Source: Zhengitettix transpicula (lineage: Eukaryota > Arthropoda > Insecta > Orthoptera > Tetrigidae). From it: a stretch of 64,000 bases of DNA. A program made the translations under genes and the position numbers. Location: assembly GCA_037074705.1 (NCBI GenBank), contig CM073594.1, forward strand, positions 77,005,009-77,069,008. Direction: 5' to 3'. Below, in pieces: positions 55,431-64,000 of this stretch. The notes beneath the pieces are model-generated. The model searched no databases. It saw only the letters and a list, made by a program, of their open reading frames with translations, and had not been told where the DNA came from. Numbering within the stretch: position 1 is the first letter of the stretch; each line of letters starts with the position of its first letter.

Positions 55431-57189
55431 ATCAGGTATGAAATTTAGGTACTTCTGCCTTGCCTGTTGCAACTGAAATGCTTTTGTAAAATCTCAGACG
55501 AACTATTGCCAGCGAAGATGATTTACGTGACACATTCTGGATTAGGAGAGGCTAGTCTCCAAAGTTACGTTGTTCGTTCGTTATATGTGACACTTTCTTG
55601 GTCTATCTTAGGGGGATTACGGCAAGGAAGAGGCTGTAGCCTTATTTCAGATCATTCAAATGAAAACCCAGGCTTGGAAGATCCCTCAATCGACCCTCAT
55701 TAGGATTCTCGTGATTTGTCACTACGTCACCTCGTTTCATCTGAAGTCAGTCGAAATATTTTATGTCTACGAAGTGGACGTATCGCAGATTTGTTAATTG
55801 GTTAGAATTGCTTCTGCAGCTTTGTTGAGAATTAAAACAATAATTTTCCTACTACATACTTGTATTTAAAAGTAGTTTTTTTTCGATAATAAAGTCACAA
55901 CTCATTAATTATTACCGTAGACGTCATCGGGTGTTAACTAATTGAGCTTAACAAATTAATTGCACAGTTAATCTCAAGTAGTTAAAACCTAATGAGGTCT
56001 ACAGTTATTATATAAGTAACGTGGAATTTATAATATCTCAATTCCGTCCTTGTTCTATGTTTATCTATCGGAAAATAGACATCAATTTCACTATCTAGAT
56101 ATATATTGTGTTTCTACTTTTCCAAATCACATTAACTTGTGAAAAACTCAAAACGATATTTGTAAAACCTGAGGCTCCTATTATGTACGAATAAGGCAAT
56201 ATTATTTTTTGAAAACTTTATTTCAAACCCGCCTTAAACGTGACGTTCCGTTTTCCTAAGCCCAAACAGTTGCCGTACTTGTTACAAGCGGTCGATTCAA
56301 GTTGTTTGGAATTCGCTGATGAGAATGACCAACGTACAAAAGTGTGTAAGATGCCGCGTCACGGGAAATAATCTTTTAAATACTTTAAAAATTCACTGAA
56401 AGAACATACACGTTAAGCTCGGTGAAATATCGGCATGAAAAATCTCGTCAAATGTTTCTAATAAATGTGATAACAGAAAGTTTAACGTAATCATAACGTT
56501 TTTAAAGACAGTATAATTCCATTAACCTCATTTAACTTTTAGTTTAATAGCTAGAACAAATTTGTTATAATTTAAAAGTATTAGCACTGAAATTTAGAGG
56601 ACGCCGTTGCATTTCTCTGTTAAATTTCTATTTTTTTAGTCTTTAATTCTATTCCAGTATTAAATTTTTTTCTTATAATGATGCTTCAAGGCTTAAAATA
56701 TTTATTGATGTTTCATCTTTTAGTATTGTGTACCAAATAATACCCTCAGTTTCTTCGTGAATTAACGTTAATATTTCTTATGTTCAATTAAGTTATCGTT
56801 GTTATCTTCCTATGCTAGTTGCGCGTTTTTTGCTAATTATAAAACATTTGGTTTCTTTGTCGTAAAATATAGTTCTATGTGATACTTGATATACGAGAAT
56901 TAGCCACAAATATTTACACAAGGTCACGGTCGATCACTTACGAAATGATCTACTTCCTTACGCAAGGCAACGTAAAGTAGAACTTTCTTCACGAAGATGA
57001 TATAAGAAATCTCTTCGCTGGGAACTTGTAAGATATTCATGGAAGGATTAAAAAATATATTTCTATTAAAGTGTATTTAGTTTACAATGAATTTAATTAT
57101 GAAAGTAGTAACAGCTTTCATAGCGTTCATAAAAATATATCAAAGTAACTTCTCTTATCCACAGTGGCATAATATATATGAGTCGTGTA
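55431..57189. other. Unassigned AT-rich stretch
   Basis: TGACACATTCTGGATTAGGAG at about 55530 (quoted in part) resembles ~30 bases of the SINE body in reverse, but nothing around it does. No gene was recognised; the 78-codon frame at 55467-55703 has no motif. Confidence 0.3.
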
Positions 57190-58960
57190 ATCATGAAACT
57201 CAGAATATTGACAATATTCTTATAATGATAAAAAATATCTTACATTTATAAAATTAACAATAAATAAATATACTGCCTTGAGAAATAAAATTGTTTACTA
57301 ACCAAAAATATAATATTCGGACGTTTCTTTATTATTTTCTAACCTCTTCAGGTTTAATAATTTCATGTATAAATAATATCGTGAAACTCAGAATATTGAC
57401 AATATTCTTATAATGATAAAAAATTATCTTACACTTATAATATTAACAAAAAATAAAAATACTGCCTTGAGAAATAACATGATTTATTAACCAAAAATAT
57501 AATATTCCGACGTTTCCTTATTATTTTCTAACCTCTTCAGGTTTAATAATTTCATGTATAAATAATACTGAATAATCGTGAAACTCAGAATATTGACAAT
57601 ATTCTTATAATGATAAAAAATATCTTACACTTATAATATTAACAAAAAATAAAAATACTGCCTTGAGAAATAAAATTGTTTATTAACCAAAAATATAATA
57701 TTCCGACGTTTCCTTATTATTTTATAACCTCTTCAGGTTTAATAATTTCATGTATAAATAATACTGAATAATCGTAAAACTCAGAATATTGACAATATTC
57801 TTATAATGGTAAAAAAATATCTTACACTTATAATATTAACAAAAAATAAAAATACTGCCTTGAGAAATAAAATTGTTTATTAACCAAAAATATAATATTC
57901 CGACGTTTCCTTATTATTTTCTAACCTCTTCAGGTTTAATAATTTCATGTATAAATAATACTGAATAATCGTGAAACTCAGAATATTGGCAATTTTCTTA
58001 TAATGGTAAAAAAATATCTTACACTTATAATATTAACAAAAAATAAAAATACTGCCTTGAGAAATAAAATTGTTTATTAACCAAAAATATAATATTCCGA
58101 CGTTTCCTTATTATTTTCTAACCTCTTCAGGTTTAATAATTTCATGTATAAATAATACTGAATAATCGTGAAACTCAGAATATTGGCAATTTTCTTATAA
58201 TGGTAAAAAAATATCTTACACTTATAATATTAACAAAAAATAAAAATACTGCCTTGAGAAATAAAATTGTTTATTAACCAAAAATATAATATTCCGACGT
58301 TTCCTTATTATTTTCTAACCTCTTCAGGTTTAATAATTTCATGTATAAATAATACTGAATAATCGTGAAACTCAGAATATTGACAATATTCTTATAATGA
58401 TAAAAAATATCTTACACTTATAATATTAACAAAAAATAAAAATACTGCCTTGAGAAATAAAATTGTTTATTAACCAAAAATATAATATTCCGACGTTTCC
58501 TTATTATTTTCTAACCTCTTCAGGTTTAATAATTTCATGTATAAATAATACTGAATAATCGTGAAACTCAGAATATTGACAATATTCTTATAATGATAAA
58601 AAATATCTTACACTTATAATATTAACAAAAAATAAAAATACTGCCTTGAGAAATAAAATTGTTTATTAACCAAAAATATAATATTCCGACGTTTCCTTAT
58701 TATTTTATAACCTCTTCAGGTTTAATAATTTCATGTATAAATAATACTGAATAATCGTAAAACTCAGAATATTGACAATATTCTTATAATGGTAAAAAAA
58801 TATCTTACACTTATAATATTAACAAAAAATAAAAATACTGCCTTGAGAAATAAAATTTTTTATTAACCAAAAATATAATATTCCGACGTTTCCTTATTAT
58901 TTTCTGACCTCTTCAGCTTTAATAATTTGATGTATAAATAATACAAAAATTTACAACCTT
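57190..58960. repeat. Tandem array, nine copies of a ~197-bp unit
   Basis: The string TGAAACTCAGAATATTG (or TAAAACTCAG) recurs at 57192, 57381, 57578, 57774, 57971, 58168, 58365, 58561 and 58757, a period of 196-197 except for the first (189). Each unit contains the near-palindrome GAATATTGACAATATTC, ACTGCCTTGAGAAATAAAAT, TTATTAACC and, on the minus strand, CTGAAGAGGTTAG...AAGGAAACGTCGG. Shared variants show that copies 3 and 4 match copies 8 and 9, a higher-order period of five units (983 bases). There is no coding content. The last copy is diverged, and a related single copy follows at 59000-59180. Confidence 0.95.
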
Positions 58961-59185
58961 TTGCTGCCTTGCCTAAATGCAGAATTTCGGTTGTCCTTGT
59001 TTTAGAACATCTTCAGATTTGGTTATTTAATATATTGGTAGCAAAACCCCTCCCTCAAAATTTTTTGTATGGTTTATACATGAAACTACTAAAACTAAAG
59101 AGTTTCTTAAACAAGAACGAAACGTCGGAATATTTAATTTTTCGTTAATAAACAATTTTATGAGTCAAGGTCGTTTATTTATTTA
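58961..59185. repeat. Diverged inverted pair related to the array unit
   Basis: On the minus strand AAATCTGAAGATGTTC...AAGGACAACCG lies near 59005-59040. On the plus strand CAAGAACGAAACGTCGG with AATATTTAATTTTTCGTTAATAAAC begins near 59112, followed by GAGTCAAGGTCGTTTATTTA, the same order as in the array unit read on the minus strand. Together they form an imperfect inverted pair. Confidence 0.5.
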
Positions 59186-59787
59186 TGGATAATATCCTTA
59201 CAGGTCCAAAAAAACATTTATTAATACTATTTGATTTTTCGAAAATCTAAAGAATAATCCTTCGTAAGTTTTCATCGCAGATTTACCTCCACTAAAAAAA
59301 AATTATGTTAGCATAGTACCGTATCAGACTTTTTTGTTATATACGTGATAAAAATAATTTATTTTGAAGCTAGAGGTAGCAACTAGAATTAAAGGTGGTA
59401 GAGGTATTTATAATTATGATTAAGAAAATTACTCTTGAAGCCGAAGTTTCATATTAAATTTGTCTGATTCATTTCCAAATTTACCGCTTATTTCAAGTCA
59501 TTTTGATTACATAATTTCATAAATTAACACCAGCACCTTTTCTCGTACTATATACAGTGTTTCAGTATTGATTTTAGTTCTATAGTAAATATACTTCGGT
59601 ATAGAATCAATTTTACTCTGTAAATTAGATAAATAAATAATATTTGTTCGGTATCATTGATACCTACCAGGAAGAGTAAGTCATAATTTCATTAAAAATA
59701 TGGTGAATTTGAGTTCGTGTTATTTTAATTTTAATTAAATCAAAGTTAGAATTTTAATAATCCTTTACAACTGTTAAACTAATATTT
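59186..59787. other. Unassigned AT-rich stretch
   Basis: Nothing recognisable was seen. Confidence 0.3.
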
Positions 59788-60160
59788 CTGCAAGAGTGAT
59801 ACCAGGAATACAAAATAAATAAAAACTTCATCATGTGTATAAGCCTTCTTATTTTTTTTTAATTGAAGATTAATGTGGGTTGTATTAATATAAATGTAAT
59901 TAATTTGTCATGGGCAAAAGCAAGTATTTATTAAAATTTAAATTTAAATTGTTTTATCTCGTTTTGACCCTGGAAGTCTGCAAGAGGAATACAAAATAAA
60001 TAAAAACTTAATCATGTGTATAAGCCTTATTTTTTTTAATGGAAGCTCAATGTGGGTTATATTAATATGAATGTAATTCATTTGTCATGGCCAAAAGTCA
60101 GTATTTATTAAAGTTAAAATTTACATGGTTTAACTCGTTTTGGCCCTGGAAGTCTGATAA
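59788..60160. repeat. Two-copy tandem duplication, ~182-bp unit
   Basis: GGAATACAAAATAAATAAAA at about 59804 recurs at about 59985. Both copies continue through CATGTGTATAAGCCTT, AATGTGGGTT and TTTGTCATGG to CCTGGAAGTCTG. Identity is about 85-90 percent by eye. No known family. Confidence 0.8.
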
Positions 60161-60439
60161 ATGATTTATATAAATTGAAATCATATTTTAAGATTTATAT
60201 AGAAGTGAAGAAGCATAGGGAGGAATCCTTTTGTAGTCATTTGAGATACATAAATCAACCCTAAGTAAGTTGATACAATTTCTACAGTTTCAATACATTA
60301 TGTCGCTATAAATAATCCCTACATAAAATTACTTAGTTTTACTTTTCAGTAATTATAGGGCCCGTTAGTGAAATTTTGGTATATTCAAAATAATACTTTT
60401 CAGCTAAGGTTTCAAGTATTATTCTAATTAATTAATAAT

Positions 60440-61100
60440 AAAAAGATGATGCGAACTCCTGTTTAGTGTTGCACACAATGCTTCCAGCTGTCCACTTCGC
60501 AATTTTCAAGTTGTGGACATTCCTGTTTTGCGTGTGCAAAGCCAGATGGTGGATAGGTGACTTTTTTTCGGGGAGGGGTAGGGGGGGTGTTCTTTAGATG
60601 TTCCCGCAGGAGGCGTGTCCTGGACACGAAGGGGCACCAGCCGAATACTCAAATAGCTCCCGAGGTAATTACACACACAAGTAGTCTTCTACACACTGCG
60701 TGCGTAAATTTATTTATTTATAAGTCACGATAAAGCAAACTGCTGGAGGCAGTGTGACAAAACAGTTAGGCTTGTGTCATTATCCGCGGGAAGTTTTCAA
60801 TTAACCTTCCCTTTAAATATATAATGTTCCACAAGGTAATGCCACAATTATCTTTATAATTAACGTTCCGATCGTGTCATTAAGAATTTCTTTGCGTTTG
60901 GGAAGGAAATAAAATTTAATTTACTGGAATGAAATGCTGAGCAAGAGGCTGTTCCCCAAATACGCCTCTTTTGCATAAACTCAGTTGTAATGAGCTATTT
61001 CAACACGGTAATTATGTTCTACGTTTGATTGGATGTGGATGAATGATCAATTAACTCGTGGAACAATTAAGTTTTTCTTCGGAAGTAACCTTGTCTCATC
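60440..61100. other. GC-richer single-copy island
   Basis: Balanced composition without coding similarity; a G-rich run (GGGGAGGGGTAGGGGGGG) lies at about 60570-60590. Strings such as CCACAATTATC, CTCTTTTGCATAAAC and CACGGTAATTATG suggest homeodomain or POU-type sites. Inference only. Confidence 0.3.
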
Positions 61101-62861
61101 TACATCGTTTGCTGCCTTCAGTGATATTAAGTAAACCGGGAAAAAAAGCTGTGGAACAATTACTTGTGTTTTGTAGCACTATATAATGCGATTTGAATTT
61201 TTTTATACAAATGGTAAAGATACTGCGACTAATTGCGGTGTTTTTCAGATCAATTTCTTACAAATTTAAAGACAAAATAATTGACGCCAACTAATTTGAA
61301 AAATTCTCACAAAATAATTCTGTTTATAAAAACATGTTTTACTAATTAAAATTAAATTAATATATAACTTACTTTTTACTTCAAGAATTTAATTTAATGG
61401 AAAATGTAGACTGATTTACCTTGAACACGACCGGTGTAATAAATTTAACTTCAGGCAGTGCCATGTTTCATTCATGGACGCAATGTTTTTTTATACACAA
61501 TTCACTTGTAATAAAAACTTTTCAGGTATGGAAATTTGAAGTGTAAAATAATTACATGAAAACAGTGTTTCAAATAACAAAAATACAGGTATCAGTTATG
61601 AAATTATTTATAGATCTTTATTGACCAGTCCACATAATATAAAATGGCACAGTTGTTTTTGAAATTGTTCAAGAATAAACTTTCGTTCATTACGGACATA
61701 TTTATCTGATCATACACGTATTGACTAAGAGTTTCACCTCAATTAACACTTGATATGATTCGATGAAATATTCTTAATTTATTGACGAACTATTTTCGAA
61801 ACAATTGTGACATTTTAAAATATGTGGACTGATCAATAAACGCCTATAAATATTTTTATATGGTTTCAATATCTTCAACGAACGGTATTAATATTGAAGC
61901 GATTGCACGTAGACTAAAGTTATCCGTATTAAATTCATTGCTGGCGTCAGTTTGGATCTTGAGTGTCGCTGCCTCAGAATTATTCTTATATCGCTTTAGT
62001 TACGAACTCTCCTCGCAGTAAGAGTTGTCGGTTATCCTAAACCACCTTCTGCAAATTATCACAGTAATTTCATTTCACGGCTATTGTATAAATTTCCTCG
62101 TTCTGAAATTTAAAAGAGGAAAATTATTCCATGAATCATTTCACGGACTGCTACTCAAGATTCACGCAGTTTGCAAGGTAGTAAATTAGTTTTACAACTC
62201 AATAATTCCAAATGAGGCTCTTTATGCTGCGCAGTAAGCTATTACTTGTGAAAAATAGATTCGTTTTCCAAGATCCCATCAATCGTGAGCAAAGATCAAG
62301 GTTCGTTGCGTCCAATTTTCATTTTCCGACTTGGGTTGTTCAGCTCGATTTTCACGTTCTCGTTTCTTACAAAGATTATAATGGTTTATTAAATTAATAT
62401 TCATGAATTAATCTAAATTTATTCAAATGAAGTTTATCAATGGCATCCAATAAACACATTGTTGTTGATTTAGTTTTGCAAAATAGATTGTATCATAGCA
62501 TTAGATTTAATGAAAAAGGTACTGAAGATTGGGTTAATAAACAATATTACATTAGGAAGTATAAGGTAATTAAAATATAAAATATATTTCATATTGTTAA
62601 AAAAATATCTAAAACTGAAGTAGTTCAGTACAAATTTATTACCAATATCTTTGGAAAGTGTTTCTGACCTAGACAGTTAAACTTTCACTCTTAAATTATT
62701 TTCATATGCAAATTTGAAACGCGGGTAAGATTATATTTCTTTAAATCGAGATTAAGTTAGTCCTTAGGCAATTGGTATTGGATGATATATACTTTTCTAT
62801 CTTCTTAAGTGATTAACTTATTATGGTTGAATAAAACTACATTTAGTAATTTTATCATTTA
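61101..62861. other. Unassigned AT-rich stretch
   Basis: No gene or shared repeat was recognised. A 61-codon frame at 62212-62397 has no motif. Confidence 0.3.
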
Positions 62862-63560
62862 CTAGCTGGGTGTCCGGCGTTGCCCGTGTACTTATTTATA
62901 CAAACCCGAAAATGTATTTAATTCTATATTAATCTTTAGTCAAGAATACATTTAACCTAAATCCAACAGTTCCTAGTTCCGTACATACTTTCGACCGATA
63001 GTGCATTAATAGAACAGCAGTAAAATACATTGAATTTTATAGCATCAATCCCAACAAACAAACATTTGAATTTCTTCTTAAATATACTCCTTGAGTATTG
63101 CAGTATATAATTGTCCCACAGTCTTCAGACATTAACAAAGTTTAAATTAATGAAATTTAATGTAACCAAATGGTCGCTATATTGGCGTCACTAATAAGGA
63201 CGCGAATATTAACGTACATTTTCCGCAAGGATCGAAAAGTATTTCGTATTCTTTTTTTTTATTATCATTCGATGGGGTATTACTGGATAAAATTATACTT
63301 TTTATTCAATGAAAATATTTCTGCTATATTTCATTACGGAAAATGGAACTATTTCCTTTGTTCGTCGCGTAGTAACGTCTCTATTGCATGTCATCTTCCA
63401 GCGCAGTAATTTAACACAAAATTATTATGTTTTTCATTTATAATTGTATCCCTATTCATGCTAGGGGTTTATCACCCCCACAGTACCCTTTCACGTGTTC
63501 TGAAGAATATGTTTACCAAGTTTTGTTGCAATCTGTCCACGCGTTTAAATTTGTATAGAA
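62862..63560. repeat. Probable dispersed insect repeat
   Basis: TACTAGCTGGGTGTCCGGCG at 62862 and, 560 bases on, TTTACCAAGTTTTGTTGCAA followed by TCTGTCCACGCGTTT at 63511 resemble two strings that flank a widespread class of insect dispersed repeats (TAGCTG...CCCG at one end, ...AAGTTT-ATTG-AATCGGT-CAG-GTTT at the other). This is recalled from general experience of insect genomes, not from a second copy in this window. Confidence 0.35.
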
Positions 63561-63576
63561 AATAACGTAAGTACTT

Positions 63577-64000
63577 TGTAATAATTAAAATATATTATAA
63601 TTGTGGAAGTGGCGTTTCTAAATGGAAGAACTTAAGTGAAAGTTATTAAACAAGATTTATTAACAAAGTTAAAACAAGTATAAAATACACAAAATAATTG
63701 GGATCTCAGGGTCTTGAACTGGGTTTGATAAATGGCAGAATTTATATAATCAAAATTACATTTACTTTTTATGGAAATCAATGCGTCTGAACATAGACGA
63801 AATTTGTTGTGGAAGAAATAATACTAAAGATTGAATTTAAATAATTTTAATTTTATCAAGAATTAACGATCTCATTTTATCGATAATTAAATAATTAAAG
63901 AACGATCTGACTTTTATCTTTTAAACACGGTTTACAAATGATTTTAAAGTTTTTCTCTACTTACGGCCGCCCAGGTCTCATATTTAGTTTTTCGTGCACA
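63577..64000 (-). mobile_element. LTR-like element copy 12 (runs off the window)
   Basis: It probably starts at TGTAATAATT (63577) or TGTGGAAGTGGCG (63602). Landmarks: ATCTCAGGGTCTTGAACTGG (63701), CGATCTGACTTTTATC (63902), GTTTACAA and TCTCTACTTACGGCCGCCC (63954). The right end lies beyond 64000. Confidence 0.55.

Noticed and set aside
55514..55550. SINE fragment
   Set aside because: About 30 bases of similarity to the SINE body, with no head, tail or flank support.
57190..58960. CRISPR array
   Set aside because: The unit is ~197 bp with no alternation of short repeat and unique spacer, and the genome is eukaryotic. It is a satellite-like tandem array.
57190..58960. Active hammerhead ribozymes in each array unit
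   Set aside because: In these units the segment between CTGAAGA and GAAAC has GG facing GG, so stem II cannot close next to the core. Only the ancestral motif is claimed.

Overview
This window looks like AT-rich, intron-bearing arthropod nuclear DNA, most likely a large, transposon-rich insect genome. A cockroach or other polyneopteran is a guess from overall feel only. No intact host protein-coding gene could be supported. Every protein similarity recognised belongs to a decayed mobile element: three Tc1/mariner-type transposases plus one internally deleted remnant, three RNase H-bearing LINE 3' ends, two other LINE reverse transcriptase (RT) tails, a Penelope-like RT tail and a PIF/Harbinger MADF fragment. 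Between them lie a few islands of less AT-rich, apparently single-copy DNA that may be regulatory. Together these suggest a gene desert or a long intron.

Layout. 0.2-2.0 kb: two copies of an A-tailed retroposon flank a LINE RNase H/zinc-knuckle remnant on the minus strand. 3.1-4.1 kb: dead mariner. 5.5-5.8 kb: an unexplained ATG-less reading frame. 6.2 kb: a minisatellite. 7.6-9.6 kb: two copies of an LTR-like element in inverted orientation with primer-binding-site-like motifs between them. 11.2-13.0 kb: two further LTR copies, a microsatellite block and a small Tc1/mariner-like MITE. 13.1-14.7 kb: LINE 3' end plus a tRNA-like SINE whose tail matches the LINE tail. 17.4-18.4 kb: LTR copy. 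18.9-19.5 kb: non-autonomous PIF/Harbinger with a MADF remnant. 19.6-20.2 kb: large inverted repeat. 22.0-22.8 and 28.2-29.1 kb: two copies of a ~0.9 kb dispersed repeat. 23.6-25.7 kb: two tandemly arranged LTR copies. 31.1-32.4 kb: LINE and Penelope-like RT remnants and a hairpin. 35.1-36.1 kb: LTR copy, then a tRNA-like SINE head. 37.4-38.6 kb: Tc1/mariner element with ~60-bp terminal inverted repeats (TIRs). 41.6-43.5 kb: reverse-oriented SINE plus tandemly duplicated LINE 3' end. 44.4-45.7 kb: nearly complete mariner with TIRs and TA duplication. 46.2-50.8 kb: three more LTR copies. 51.3-52.6 kb: mariner and LINE remnants. 54.4-55.4 kb: inverted-repeat element and a related repeat. 57.2-58.95 kb: nine-copy tandem array of a ~197-bp unit. 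62.9-64 kb: dispersed repeat and a last LTR copy running off the end.

Two systems stand out. The first is a family of ~0.9-1.5 kb solo-LTR-like elements, at least twelve copies. They begin TGTAAT and end ATTACA (or close variants), mostly sit inside (TA)n microsatellites, and carry inside their ends repeated modules that look like 'LTR end plus primer-binding site'. The second is a set of repeats sharing CTGAAGAGG...GAAACGTC, often as inverted pairs and once as a tandem array with a five-monomer higher-order period. The motif resembles the core of hammerhead ribozymes, which are known from Penelope-like elements and some insect satellites. Stem II is good at several loci but has an extra G, and it is broken in the tandem array, so activity is unproven.
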